A stretch of 64,000 nt of DNA from Enterobacteriaceae bacterium RIT693. Lineage in GTDB: Bacteria > Pseudomonadota > Gammaproteobacteria > Enterobacterales > Enterobacteriaceae. The translations under genes and the position numbers were made by a program. The first letter of the stretch is position 1, and the number at the start of each line of letters is the position of its first letter. Below the pieces are notes generated by a model. It was not told the origin of the DNA, did no database searches, and saw only the letters and a program-made list of their open reading frames with translations. This document shows, one piece after another, positions 25,131 through 35,608 of the stretch. The stretch is from assembly GCA_009668225.1 (NCBI GenBank), contig WJYK01000001.1:186001-250000 (forward strand). Direction: 5' to 3'.

Positions 25131-26711
25131 TCAATGCGCTCCCGCCTGACCTTCGCTCTTCACTGGCGAAAGCAATAAACAAAATGGAATCAATAGCAGC
25201 GCCACCAGGCTAAGCAAGGTAAAGACATCGATATAAGCAAGAAAACGCGACTGCTCGATCATCGTCTTATAAAGCTGCCCGGTTGCAATATTTATCGGGT
25301 CACCGACCTGATGGGTAAAGTTGCGAACCGCTTCGGCTCCCTGGCGAATAGCCAGCTGGAATGACTCATTAAACGGCGTCATATGGCTGCTGAGATTGGC
25401 GCTGTGCGTTTGCGCGCGCTCGGTGATCGCTGCAGTAGAGAGGGAAATGCCTATTGAGCCGGCCACGTTGCGGAACATGGTAAACAATGCGGCCGCATCA
25501 GCGTTCAGCCTGCGGGGAATGGTGACAAACGCGATGGTCGTCAGCGGTACAAACAGGAACCCGAGCCCGAAAGATTGCGCGCTGCGGAACAGTACCAGCG
25601 TTTCGAAGTCGACGTTCGGCGTAAGCGTGCGGGACCAAAAGAACGAGCCCGCAAGGCAGCTAAAGCCAAAGGCGATGATCCAGCGCGTTTGCACCACCGG
25701 CATCAGCTTAATCACCAACGGTATGGTCAGAACAATAAGTACGGCTCCCGGCGATAAAACCAGCCCGGACCAGGTGGCGGTATAGCCTAAATCCTGCTGC
25801 GCAAGCTGTGGAATGACCACCGAACTGCCGTAAAGGATCATCGCCATACCGGCCATCAACAGGCTGGAAACGGCAAAGTTCCGGTCTTTCATACAGTGCA
25901 GATCCACCACCGGCTTTTTGGCATAAATCAGCCAGAAAATTGCGCCGATGATCCCTGTCAGCGTCAAGACCGCAAAAATACGGATAAAGCCGGAGGAGAA
26001 CCAGTCGTCATCTTCCCCCCGATCCAACATCACCTGTAAGCAGCCAAGGCCGAGCGCGATAAGCCCGATCCCGGTCCAGTCAACGCTCAGCTTTTCTTTC
26101 GCCTTACTTTCCCACGGCGGGTCTTCCAGCAGTTGGTAAATCGCCAGCACCGTGACAATACCTACCGGAATATTAATAAAGAACACCCACCGCCAGGAGT
26201 AGTTGTCGGTGATCCAGCCTCCCAGAGTGGGGCCGAGGACCGGCGCAACGATAATCGCAATCGACGACAGACCGAACGCTTTACCGCGATCTTCCGGTTT
26301 AAAGTAGTCGAGCAGTACCGACTGCTGCGTAGGCTGAAGTCCGCCACCGAAAAATCCCTGCAATACGCGGAACAGAATGATTTCCCATAGCTCGGTTGCG
26401 ATACCGCAAAGAAATGAGCATATGGTGAACATCACAATGCAGATCAGGAAAAACTGCTTGCGCCCAAACAGGCGGCTGAGAAAAGCGGAGATGGGCAGCA
26501 CAATACCGTTTGCCACCAGATACGAGGTCAAAACCCAGGTTGATTCGTCATAGCTTGAGGAGAGCGAACCGGCAACATGGGGCAGCGCAACGTTCACAAT
26601 GGTGGTGTCGAGGATCTCCATAAACACCGCCAGCGTCACGACGATAGCGACCGCCCAAGGATTGCTGGCTGGCTTCCAGTTTTCATGATGCTGTTCGGCC
26701 ACATCGCTCAT
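25131..26711 (-). CDS. DHA2-family MFS drug transporter (EmrB/FarB type)
   Basis: The 526 residues carry 14 predicted membrane helices, as in EmrB/QacA. Motif A-like SRLFGRKQFFL and motif C-like APVLGPTLGGWITDNYSWRWVF are visible, along with the conserved N-terminal LDTTIVNVALPHVAGSL. It is a proton-driven exporter of hydrophobic compounds working with the periplasmic adaptor upstream and the outer-membrane lipoprotein downstream. It overlaps the adaptor gene by four bases. Confidence 0.91.
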   Translation of the reverse strand: MSDVAEQHHENWKPASNPWAVAIVVTLAVFMEILDTTIVNVALPHVAGSLSSSYDESTWVLTSYLVANGIVLPISAFLSRLFGRKQFFLICIVMFTICSFLCGIATELWEIILFRVLQGFFGGGLQPTQQSVLLDYFKPEDRGKAFGLSSIAIIVAPVLGPTLGGWITDNYSWRWVFFINIPVGIVTVLAIYQLLEDPPWESKAKEKLSVDWTGIGLIALGLGCLQVMLDRGEDDDWFSSGFIRIFAVLTLTGIIGAIFWLIYAKKPVVDLHCMKDRNFAVSSLLMAGMAMILYGSSVVIPQLAQQDLGYTATWSGLVLSPGAVLIVLTIPLVIKLMPVVQTRWIIAFGFSCLAGSFFWSRTLTPNVDFETLVLFRSAQSFGLGFLFVPLTTIAFVTIPRRLNADAAALFTMFRNVAGSIGISLSTAAITERAQTHSANLSSHMTPFNESFQLAIRQGAEAVRNFTHQVGDPINIATGQLYKTMIEQSRFLAYIDVFTLLSLVALLLIPFCLLLSPVKSEGQAGAH

Positions 26712-27811
26712 TCTACGGTCACCTTCGGCTCAACCGACAGACCAAGCGGCAGCGGATGTTCGGCATCCAGCCCTTTATCAACCACGATCTTTACCGGAAC
26801 ACGCTGCACGATTTTAACGAAGTTGCCGGTAGCGTTTTCCGCCGGAAACGCGGAGAACCGCGAGCCGCTGCCCTGCTGAATACTGTCGATATGACCTTCC
26901 AGCTTCAGGTTCGGGTAGGCATCAACGCTGATTTGCACCTTATTCCCCGGTTTCATGCGTTCAAGCTGGGATTCTTTAAAGTTTGCCGTCACCCACACGT
27001 CCGTCGAAACCAGAGAAAACAGCGCCGTCCCCGCCTGCACCAGCGAACCAAGCTGGACGTTGCGCAGCGTAACGAAGCCATCGAACGGAGCGCGGACTTC
27101 GGTATAAGAGAGATTCAATTCAGCGGTTTCAAGCTGGGCTTTGGCCTGCTCAACCTGCCGGACTCGGGCTTCGACGTTGGTTTCCTGAGCACGAATTTGC
27201 AGTTTCACCTGATTAGCCACTTCCAGCTGGGCCCGGGCATTAGCCGCCCCGGCCTCCGCCGAGCGCAGTTGCGCATTCGCGGAGTCAATATTCTGCTGAG
27301 AGGTTGCACGGGGGTCGACGCCGCGCTGGCGTTTATACTCTGCGCGGGCGTTAGCAAGGTCAGCTTCTGCTTTAGCAACCTGCGCAGCGGCCTGGTCACG
27401 CTGGGCGGGATACTGCACTTTCGCCAGGTCCAACTGGGCCTGAGCCTGGTGCAGCTGGGATTGCGCAAGCCCGACCTGCGCCTGCGCCTGGTCGAACTGA
27501 GCTTTGGCATCCCGGGGATCGATAACCACCAACAAATCCCCTTGCTTAACCCGCTGGTTATCATTGACGCGTAATTCGGTGACATATCCCGCCGCTTTGG
27601 GTGCGATAGTGACGGCATTACCGTCGGTGAAGGCATCGTCTGTGGTCTCTTCATTGCGGGTTAGAAGCCACCACACGACCGCGACAATCACCATGATAAC
27701 CACCACAACGCCCAGAATAATCAGCGTTTTTTTGCCGGGACGTTTGCTCGCCGTCTCGTTATTTTCCTGCTGTGCTTCGGCCTTTTCCGAACGCTCATTG
27801 TTGTCTGCCAT
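26708..27811 (-). CDS. HlyD-family membrane fusion protein (EmrA type)
   Basis: The 367 residues comprise a cytoplasmic charged N-terminus, one membrane anchor (about 28-50), a split lipoyl domain (APKAAGYVTELRVNDNQRVKQGDLL and APFDGFVTLRNVQLGSLVQAG) around a long alanine/glutamine-rich coiled-coil hairpin (about 105-215), and a beta-barrel end. It links the MFS exporter to the outer-membrane channel. It is first in the three-gene operon. A dyad at 27854-27865 (TAAGT-AA-ACTTA) may be a MarR-type operator. Confidence 0.9.
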   Translation of the reverse strand: MADNNERSEKAEAQQENNETASKRPGKKTLIILGVVVVIMVIVAVVWWLLTRNEETTDDAFTDGNAVTIAPKAAGYVTELRVNDNQRVKQGDLLVVIDPRDAKAQFDQAQAQVGLAQSQLHQAQAQLDLAKVQYPAQRDQAAAQVAKAEADLANARAEYKRQRGVDPRATSQQNIDSANAQLRSAEAGAANARAQLEVANQVKLQIRAQETNVEARVRQVEQAKAQLETAELNLSYTEVRAPFDGFVTLRNVQLGSLVQAGTALFSLVSTDVWVTANFKESQLERMKPGNKVQISVDAYPNLKLEGHIDSIQQGSGSRFSAFPAENATGNFVKIVQRVPVKIVVDKGLDAEHPLPLGLSVEPKVTVE

Positions 27812-27853
27812 AGGCCCCGATACGCGTCATGCGCGCCAATTCAGTTTTACCGT

Positions 27854-27865
27854 TAAGTAAACTTA
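27854..27865. promoter_or_regulatory. Small dyad upstream of the efflux operon
   Basis: TAAGT-AA-ACTTA lies 43-54 bases before the adaptor start. It is a short palindrome of the kind MarR-family repressors use; no such regulator gene is adjacent, so this is tentative. Confidence 0.3.
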
Positions 27866-27909
27866 GGAGCTAGCTTTACATTTCGCCTGGAAAAATTGAC
27901 AAAAGGGAG

Positions 27910-29028
27910 TTATCCGAAGGAAAAGACGCGTAAAAAACCGTAGCCAATGAGCGCCGCCCAGAGCAGCATCGGCAGAGAATAGAGGTGGAAACGCCACCAG
28001 ATGCGGCGATCGTTTGCCATGCGAAGGGCAATTAGGTTAGCCAGCGAGCCGGGCAACAGGCCAAAGCCGCCGATATTGACCGCAAAGCACAGCAGCAGCG
28101 AGGCAGGAACATAGTTCAGCAGTAAAATGGTGGCCGGAACGTTGCTGATAAACTGCGAAAGCACAATGCCGAGGCTAAATAACCCGCCGGAAGACAGCCG
28201 GGCAACGCCCTGAAGCGAATGCTGAAGCGCTGGAAGCTGAGTGATGAGATGCACGTCAATAAACATCACCATAAACACCAGCAGCAGGCTCCAGTCGATG
28301 CTGAGCAATACTCTTCGCGCCAGCATCAGGAACCCAAGCGCAATCAGCCCCAGCCCCCAAAGCTCAAGCTTTAGCTCAAGCGCAAGAATAAACACGATGT
28401 AGAACGCCAGGCAGCACCATACAAGCTTCGGCTGCCAGCGGCTTTCATTAGCTTCGCCACCGTAGTGTAGCGGTTTGGGCTTAAAGCAAAACCACGCCAG
28501 TACCAGCAGGCTGGCGGTCATCGCCAGCGCCAGCGGCGTCATCTGCCAGGTAAATGCTCCAAACGAGAGGCCCGAGTGGCCCCACAGCAGGATGTTTTGC
28601 GGGTTGCCGATAGGCGTTAACAAAGAGCCAGCGTTGACCGCCAGCGCCTCAAAGATAATCAGTCGGCTTGCCGGAATAGAGCAGAGTTTTTTCAGCGTAA
28701 TGGTCAGCGGAACGATGATAAACAGCGCGACATCATTGGTCAGGAAGGTAGACAGCAACGCCGCCGCGGCCACCATGAACAGCGCCAGCTGGCGCTCGTT
28801 GGCAAAACGCGCCACCATCTTTCGTCCCAGCACGTCGAAATACCCGCTCAGCTCAACGCCCTTGGTCAACATCATCAGCCCGGTCAGCGTAATGATGGTG
28901 TGCCAGTCGATAGCCGAGGGCCACAAAGCCGGGCGGAACGGTACCGCCAGGCTCAGGGCAACGCCGATAAGCAGCAATAAATGCAGGAATCGATCGCGCA
29001 GGAACGGCTGCGCAAGACGCAGCAGCAT
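27910..29028 (-). CDS. ybiR: YbiR, ArsB/NhaD-type ion transporter-like membrane protein
   Basis: The 372 residues match E. coli YbiR in length and sequence (DWHTIITLTGLMMLTKGVELSGYFDVLGRKMV, TPIGNPQNILLWG, NVPATILLLNYVP). About ten to eleven membrane helices are predicted, in the citrate/arsenite/Na+ ion transporter superfamily. The substrate is not established. It follows mntR by two bases and may be co-expressed with it. Confidence 0.93.
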   Translation of the reverse strand: MLLRLAQPFLRDRFLHLLLLIGVALSLAVPFRPALWPSAIDWHTIITLTGLMMLTKGVELSGYFDVLGRKMVARFANERQLALFMVAAAALLSTFLTNDVALFIIVPLTITLKKLCSIPASRLIIFEALAVNAGSLLTPIGNPQNILLWGHSGLSFGAFTWQMTPLALAMTASLLVLAWFCFKPKPLHYGGEANESRWQPKLVWCCLAFYIVFILALELKLELWGLGLIALGFLMLARRVLLSIDWSLLLVFMVMFIDVHLITQLPALQHSLQGVARLSSGGLFSLGIVLSQFISNVPATILLLNYVPASLLLCFAVNIGGFGLLPGSLANLIALRMANDRRIWWRFHLYSLPMLLWAALIGYGFLRVFSFG

Positions 29029-29030
29029 GT

Positions 29031-29498
29031 TTAGCCGATACCCCGCTCTGCGCTGAATTTACGAAAAGCGTCCAGCGTCTCTTCGCTGACGTGGTGCTCT
29101 ACGCCTTCGGCGTCAATACGCGCGGTTTCCGGGCTAATGCCCAGCGCGAGAAAGAAGTTTTCAACGATTTGATGGCGCTCGCGGCTCTGCTGCGCCAGCT
29201 TTTCACCTTCCGGCGTTAAAAAGACCCCCCGCCACGGAATTTGCTCAATCAGGCCAACGGACGCCAGACGCTTGAGCATTTTCGCGACCGTCGGCTGCGA
29301 AACCCCAAGACGTGCCGCCATATCAACCTGGCGAACCTCGCCAACCTCATTAATCAGATCGGAAATCAGCTCAACATAATCATCAATTAACTCACGACGG
29401 TGTGCTTCACGTACCTGCCTGAAGCCTTCAACATGCTCTTCAATATTCGGTAATGGCGTCACTTTTTCGCTGTTCTTTTGCCCTGCCCGACGGCTCAT
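29031..29498 (-). CDS. mntR: Manganese-dependent transcriptional regulator MntR
   Basis: The 155 residues equal E. coli MntR. A DtxR-type winged HTH ([31 protein letters not shown], about 57-87) is followed by the metal-binding dimerisation domain. Metal ligands expected in the family are present (E and H residues in [19 protein letters not shown] and [13 protein letters not shown]). With Mn2+ it represses mntH and mntS. It is divergent from mntS. Confidence 0.95.
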   Translation of the reverse strand: MSRRAGQKNSEKVTPLPNIEEHVEGFRQVREAHRRELIDDYVELISDLINEVGEVRQVDMAARLGVSQPTVAKMLKRLASVGLIEQIPWRGVFLTPEGEKLAQQSRERHQIVENFFLALGISPETARIDAEGVEHHVSEETLDAFRKFSAERGIG

Positions 29499-29590
29499 AG
29501 TGCTTCCTCTTCCAGTGGCGCGGCGTCGTCATCTGACGACGGAAGGCTTCATTGTAAACCACCATCGCTCATCCACAAAAAATTAACGAA

Positions 29591-29604
29591 ATAGCCATGG
29601 CTAT
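29591..29604. promoter_or_regulatory. MntR-box-like palindrome 1 upstream of mntS
   Basis: ATAGCCATGGCTAT is a perfect 14-base palindrome that resembles the MntR box core (ATAGC...GCTAT). It lies in the mntR-mntS gap. Confidence 0.75.
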
Positions 29605-29608
29605 AAAA

Positions 29609-29624
29609 TATAGCCTGTGCTATA
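29609..29624. promoter_or_regulatory. MntR-box-like palindrome 2 upstream of mntS
   Basis: TATAGC-CTGT-GCTATA is a perfect dyad four bases after the first palindrome, 65 bases before the mntS start. The close tandem suggests cooperative Mn2+-dependent repression by MntR. Confidence 0.8.
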
Positions 29625-29688
29625 CCTGTATGTAATGCAGTCAGGCCTGTTTATGGAAAAACGGTCGTACGGCTAACAGGAGGACGCT

Positions 29689-29817
29689 ATGAACGAATTT
29701 AAGAGGTGCATCAACGTGTTTACACATTCCCCCTTCCAGGTACGCTTAATGCTGCTGAACATGATTTGTGATTGGGTTTCAGGCAAACCCCAGCAGAAAG
29801 AAGAAAAAACCCAATAA
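29689..29817 (+). CDS. mntS: Small manganese-homeostasis protein MntS
   Basis: I translated this small gene by hand: 42 residues beginning MNEFKRCINVFTHSPF and ending EEKTQ, against MNEFKRCMRVFSHSPF in E. coli MntS (also 42). AGGAGG lies just upstream. MntS raises usable cytoplasmic manganese, probably by inhibiting the exporter MntP, and is repressed by MntR with Mn2+. It is divergent from mntR, as in E. coli. A hairpin follows at 29818-29840. Confidence 0.93.
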   Translation: MNEFKRCINVFTHSPFQVRLMLLNMICDWVSGKPQQKEEKTQ

Positions 29818-30139
29818 CGCCAGGCATCCGCCGCCTGGCGACTCCGGTTAGCGTAATTGGCTAGCGGTCATTCTTTTGTCACATTCTCCCTGTAAAATCC
29901 CCGTTAATGGCTACTTTAGCCGAGCGTTAACCCCATCATTTGTCGGATTTGCAATCCGTCTCGCAAAACAGCTGTCTGTTATCAGTTGATCTTCTTATCT
30001 TACGGCTCTATCTTCTTGCAGCCCTGCACATGAAGCGGCTCGTAGATGCGGTGCTATTCCCCTTCGTTTCCGTCTGTCAGGCAGGCTCTACCCTTATCGC
30101 CAGGGTCACCGCATGGCGTTTTGCAAGACCATAATAAAG
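29818..30139 (+). other. Gap between mntS and ybiP
   Basis: It starts with a hairpin (CGCCAGGC/GCCTGGCG, 29818-29840) that lacks a U-run and probably ends the mntS mRNA. I see no credible gene in the rest; the short frame at 29940-30134 has no recognisable features. It should contain the ybiP promoter, which I cannot place confidently. Confidence 0.5.
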
Positions 30140-31723
30140 ATGAATGTAACGGTTAAAGATACCCTGACTGCTCGCGGAATCGCTCTGAATCCGTGGACGG
30201 GTTTTTATTTTCTTCAGTCACTGCTGATTAACTTTGCTCTCGGCTATGAATTCAGCCTGCTCTACGCGGTCGCCTTTAGCTGCGTGCTTTTATTACTGTG
30301 GCGTACGGCGCCTCGTATACAGAAAACGTTGCTGGTGCTTTGCAGCGTCGTCGCCGCGATGTACTTCCCTTTTAGCCAGGCTTACGGTTCACCAAACTTC
30401 AATACGTTACTTGCGCTGCACTCAACCAACTTTGAAGAATCCACGGAGATAATGACTATCTTCCCGTGGTACAGCTACGTGGTTTCCCTCTTTATTCTCG
30501 CGCTAGGCATGATGGCGCTGCGCCGCAGGCGCGAAGAAAAACGCCCGTGGCGTCATTTCGATAGCTTATGCCTGGCCGTCAGCGTGGTCTGTTATTTCGT
30601 CACGCCGGTCACCAACCTCGTCTACGGCGGCGTGTTTAAATTTAAAGACACGGGCTACCCGGTAGTTCGCTTTGTGAAAGACGTCGTGGTCAATAACCAC
30701 GAAGTCATTGAAGAGCAGACCCGCATGAAGGAGCTTTCTCAGCAGAAAGACTCCTGGAACGTGGTTTCTGTTCAGCCTAAGTACCACACTTATGTGGTGG
30801 TGATTGGCGAGAGCGCCCGCCGTGACGCGCTGGGTGCATTTGGTGGCCACTGGGATAACACGCCGTTTGCAAGCCAGGTGAAAGGTAATCTGTTTATGGA
30901 TTACATCTCAGCCAGTGGCTCAACGCAAAAATCTCTGGGTCTGACGCTTAATCGCGTAGTGGACGGGAAACCCCAGTACCAGGATAACTTTGTCACCTTA
31001 GCAAACCGCGCCGGCTTCCAGACGTGGTGGTTCTCAAATCAGGGCCAAATCGGCGAATACGATACCGCCATTGCCAGTATCGCAAAACGCGCCGACGAGG
31101 TGCAATTCCTGAAAAGCGGTGATTTTGAAGCGGATAAAAACACCCGTGATGAAGCCCTGTTAAAAATGACGGCTCAGGTTTTTGCTACGCAGCGCAAGAC
31201 GCCTCAGCTGATAGTCCTGCATCTGATGGGATCCCATCCTCAGGCCTGCGATCGTACTCAGGGAAAATACAAAGACTTTGTGCAGTCGAAAGAAACCTCC
31301 TGCTACCTCTACAGCATGACGCAAACCGACGATCTGCTTAAACAGCTTTATCTGCAGCTGCAAAATACCGGCAACACGTTCTCGCTGGTCTATTTCTCCG
31401 ACCACGGGCTGGCATTTAAGGAACGCGGCACTGACGTCCAGTACCTGGCGCATGACGATAAGTTCCAGCAGAACTTTCAGGTACCGTTTATGGTGCTGTC
31501 GAGCGACGACACCAGGCACAGACTTATCAAAGCTCGCCGTAGCGCCAATGATTTTCTGAACTTCTTCTCTGCATGGACGGGGATTCAGGCGAAAGAATTG
31601 ATGCCGAAATACAAATTCATTTCCGAGCAAAATGCCGGACCGGCTTACATCACTAACTTCAATCTGAAGAAAGTGGACTATACTCACCTGCAGACGGATA
31701 TTTTTGAGACCAGGACACGGTAA
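30140..31723 (+). CDS. ybiP: YbiP, membrane-anchored phosphoethanolamine-transferase-like hydrolase
   Basis: From ATG 30140 the protein has 527 residues, the E. coli YbiP length. Four N-terminal membrane helices (to about residue 160) anchor a periplasmic sulfatase/EptA-like domain. The metal-nucleophile region is VVVIGESARRDALG (about 225) with the family Thr in SGSTQKS; metal ligands follow in FSDHGLAFKERG (Asp-His) and LAHDDKFQQNF. The fold suggests transfer of a phospholipid head group; the acceptor is unknown. A shared terminator separates it from ompX. Confidence 0.93.
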   Translation: MNVTVKDTLTARGIALNPWTGFYFLQSLLINFALGYEFSLLYAVAFSCVLLLLWRTAPRIQKTLLVLCSVVAAMYFPFSQAYGSPNFNTLLALHSTNFEESTEIMTIFPWYSYVVSLFILALGMMALRRRREEKRPWRHFDSLCLAVSVVCYFVTPVTNLVYGGVFKFKDTGYPVVRFVKDVVVNNHEVIEEQTRMKELSQQKDSWNVVSVQPKYHTYVVVIGESARRDALGAFGGHWDNTPFASQVKGNLFMDYISASGSTQKSLGLTLNRVVDGKPQYQDNFVTLANRAGFQTWWFSNQGQIGEYDTAIASIAKRADEVQFLKSGDFEADKNTRDEALLKMTAQVFATQRKTPQLIVLHLMGSHPQACDRTQGKYKDFVQSKETSCYLYSMTQTDDLLKQLYLQLQNTGNTFSLVYFSDHGLAFKERGTDVQYLAHDDKFQQNFQVPFMVLSSDDTRHRLIKARRSANDFLNFFSAWTGIQAKELMPKYKFISEQNAGPAYITNFNLKKVDYTHLQTDIFETRTR

Positions 31724-31742
31724 GTTGTCGTGAATGACAGAT

Positions 31743-31774
31743 AAAAAAAATCCGCCACATGGGCGGATTTTTTA
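31743..31774. terminator. Bidirectional terminator between ybiP and ompX
   Basis: TCCGCC and GGCGGA with flanking A8 and T7 runs form an intrinsic terminator usable in both directions by the convergent ybiP and ompX. A further small stem (ATATCCC/GGGATAT, 31778-31795) reaches the ompX stop. Confidence 0.88.
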
Positions 31775-31794
31775 TTTATATCCCAGAAGGGATA

Positions 31795-32307
31795 TTAGAA
31801 GCGGTAGCCTACGCCAGCGATCCAAGTGCCAACGTCAACGCTACGAATACGGCTCTGCTCGTAGGAGAAGTCCAGAGCAACGTTTTCGATTGGGTTGAAC
31901 TGCAGGCCTGCACCGTAGGAGAAACCGTAATCGCTTACAGATTCGTGGGCAGGGAACTCGGTCGCCTGGAATTTACCGTAGCCAACACCGACAACGCCGT
32001 AGATGCTTGCCCAGTCGTTGATGCGGTAAGCAGGACCTGCGGTGATACCGTAGTACTGACCTTTGTTGTACACGCCGTCCTGAGTGTCGCTTTTCTGGGT
32101 GTAGGTGAAGGAACCGATGTAGCCCAGCGGGGTATCATTTTCATAACGGTATTTCAGGTTGAAACCGCCAGCTTTGTTAGCAACGCCCTGCATATCGCTC
32201 TGAGCATAACCACCGGTAACGGTGCTGGTTGCTGCAGATGCGGTACCTACGGAAACGGCCAGAACACAAGCCAGAGCTGAAAGACATGCAATTTTTTTCA
32301 TAACCAC
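31795..32307 (-). CDS. ompX: Outer-membrane protein OmpX
   Basis: The 170 residues (E. coli 171) start with a signal peptide (MKKIACLSALACVLAVSVGTASA, cleaved near 23). The mature part is an eight-stranded barrel of the Ail/Lom/OmpX family ending in aromatic VGYRF, the BAM signal. Extracellular loops near KYRYENDTPL and the alternating strand pattern match OmpX. It affects adhesion and serum resistance in enterobacteria. A long A+T-rich 5' region precedes it, as expected for a strongly and post-transcriptionally regulated porin gene. Confidence 0.95.
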   Translation of the reverse strand: MVMKKIACLSALACVLAVSVGTASAATSTVTGGYAQSDMQGVANKAGGFNLKYRYENDTPLGYIGSFTYTQKSDTQDGVYNKGQYYGITAGPAYRINDWASIYGVVGVGYGKFQATEFPAHESVSDYGFSYGAGLQFNPIENVALDFSYEQSRIRSVDVGTWIAGVGYRF

Positions 32308-32669
32308 CTCAAATGTGCTTCAAGTAAGTCCTAAGTTTTAAATATAACAAAACCATGACAGAAACTCTTCGCCAATTGTGTTGTCTAAGGGGCCCTTTGA
32401 TGTAACATAACATTTCCACTACATGTTAAGTCTCTAAGATTTATAGAAATAACACCTTAAGACGGCAAATATTAACCCCTTTAACAAAACCGTCATTCGG
32501 ATAATTCCGAATTTATTTTTGACATAAATTGACAAAAACCACCCCGATCGTACTCCACGTCATGAGAATTTTTCTTAATAAAAGTTCAACCAGCCATAAC
32601 TTAATCCTTTAGACTGGCCGGACTTTTATTTTCTTGACCAAACACAGACAAATATTGACAGGGTGCAGG
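32308..32669. other. Divergent ompX-rhtA regulatory region
   Basis: This A+T-rich gap of 362 bases has no gene. It holds the ompX promoter and leader, a perfect dyad ATTCGGA-TAAT-TCCGAAT at 32495-32512, a rhtA-directed promoter candidate (TTGACA at 32529-32534, TACTCC at 32551-32556), and a terminator-like hairpin at 32577-32634 upstream of the rhtA start. Confidence 0.6.
32577..32634 (+). terminator. Terminator-like hairpin in the rhtA leader
   Basis: AATAAAAGT (32577-32585) pairs perfectly with ACTTTTATT (32622-32630), and CCAG with CTGG further in. TTTTATTTTC closes the 3' side. It ends 36 bases before the rhtA ATG. With the promoter candidate at 32529 it would give a transcript of about 75 bases: an attenuated leader or a small RNA. 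Confidence 0.5.
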
Positions 32670-33557
32670 ATGCCGCAAACTTCCCGTAACATGCCACGCT
32701 GGTTGCCCATCGTGGTATTGCTTATTGCCATGACCTCTATTCAGAGCGGCGCTTCGCTGGCGAAATCATTATTCCCTCTTGTGGGCCCCCAGGGCGTTAC
32801 CGCGCTGCGCCTGCTGTTGGGTACGATAATCCTCGCGGTGATTTTTAAACCCTGGCGCCTGCGCTTTAAGCCAGAGCAGCGCCTGCCCCTGCTGTTTTAC
32901 GGGCTGGCACTGGGAAGCATGAATTACCTGTTTTATGTCTCGCTGCGAACCGTACCGTTGGGGATTGCCGTGGCACTGGAGTTTACCGGGCCGCTGGCCG
33001 TGGCGCTTTTTGCCTCACGCCGTGCGGTCGATTTCATCTGGGTGGTACTGGCCGTTGCCGGGCTGTGGTTCCTGTTGCCGCTTGGGCAGGACATCTCCCA
33101 CGTTGATCTGGCCGGTGCCGCCTGTGCACTCGGTGCGGGAGCCTGCTGGGCCGTCTATATTATTGCCGGGCAAAAAGCGGGAGCAGAACACGGCCCGGCG
33201 ACGGTGGCCTTTGGTTCACTGATTGCCGCGGTTATCTTCGTTCCGCTGGGTGCGTGGGAAGCAACCAGCTCGCTGTTGCAATGGTCTCTGCTGCCCATTG
33301 GCCTGGCGATCGCCGTGCTGTCGACGGCATTGCCCTACTCGCTGGAAATGATTGCGCTCACGCGGTTACCGACCCGCACCTTTGGGACGCTAATGAGCCT
33401 TGAACCTGGCCTTGCCGCACTGTCGGGAATGCTGTTCCTCGGTGAGCATCTGACGCTGGTGCAATGGCTCGCGCTGCTTTCTATCATCGCGGCTTCAGTA
33501 GGCTCTACGCTAACCATGAAGCGTGAGCCGCAAATTAAAAATGTCGACATAAATTAA
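32670..33557 (+). CDS. rhtA: Threonine/homoserine exporter RhtA
   Basis: ATG 32670 gives 295 residues, the E. coli length; an in-frame TTG at 32634 would extend into the leader hairpin. Ten membrane helices in two EamA repeats are predicted, with MNYLFYVSLRTVPLGIAVALEFTGPLAVALF and ALPYSLEMIALTRLPTRTFGTLMSLEP conserved. It is an inner-membrane DMT-superfamily exporter of threonine, homoserine and other amino acids. The 3' hairpin at 33570-33600 has an 11-base stem. Confidence 0.94.
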   Translation: MPQTSRNMPRWLPIVVLLIAMTSIQSGASLAKSLFPLVGPQGVTALRLLLGTIILAVIFKPWRLRFKPEQRLPLLFYGLALGSMNYLFYVSLRTVPLGIAVALEFTGPLAVALFASRRAVDFIWVVLAVAGLWFLLPLGQDISHVDLAGAACALGAGACWAVYIIAGQKAGAEHGPATVAFGSLIAAVIFVPLGAWEATSSLLQWSLLPIGLAIAVLSTALPYSLEMIALTRLPTRTFGTLMSLEPGLAALSGMLFLGEHLTLVQWLALLSIIAASVGSTLTMKREPQIKNVDIN

Positions 33558-34370
<813 letters not shown>

Positions 34371-34561
34371 TACATATAAATTTCCTATGAATCCTTCCCC
34401 GCCCGGGGAAGGATATTGCACCAAAACAGCGCAGACCATTGCTCAATTCCTCGCCCAAAGTTAATCAAATGTAATAATCACCTCACACAATCGTTAATGA
34501 GTGATTGTTTTGCCCGCTGATTTCGCGGTAAAACTAACCCCCACCCTGCTGGCTAAATTTT

Positions 34562-34591
34562 CGCACCAAAATGGAGCACCATAACGGTGCG
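34562..34591 (+). promoter_or_regulatory. Two overlapping NtrC binding sites upstream of glnH
   Basis: CGCACCAAAATGGAGCA (34562-34578) matches the NtrC consensus TGCACCAAAATGGTGCA at 15 of 17 positions. GCACC-ATAAC-GGTGC (34576-34590) is a second, perfectly symmetric site overlapping its end. They lie about 75-100 bases upstream of the -24 element, a usual enhancer distance. Confidence 0.85.
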
Positions 34592-34663
34592 TTATGACCA
34601 GCTTGCAACGCTCAATGTGCAATGTTAAAAAATCACATCCTTGTAAAACAGTAAGTTGCAAGT

Positions 34664-35479
<816 letters not shown>

Positions 35480-35504
35480 TAATTCTAAGCGCTAAGTAAG
35501 ACCT

Positions 35505-35531
35505 GAGGGGCGCCTTTCGCCCCTCTTATTA
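35505..35531 (+). terminator. Attenuator between glnH and glnP
   Basis: GAGGGGCG and CGCCCCTC form a perfect 8-base stem with a 5-base loop followed by TTATTATT. Partial termination here would keep GlnH in excess over GlnPQ. Confidence 0.75.
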
Positions 35532-35608
35532 TTAAACGCCTCCAGAGCCATCAGGCAGCAGCCTGAAAGCCACAGGAGGTGAACCACGGTAGACAACAGG
35601 AACACATC

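Noticed and set aside
29940-30134. 64-codon plus-strand frame between mntS and ybiP
   Set aside because: No Shine-Dalgarno, no recognisable sequence, and it overlaps the true ybiP leader.
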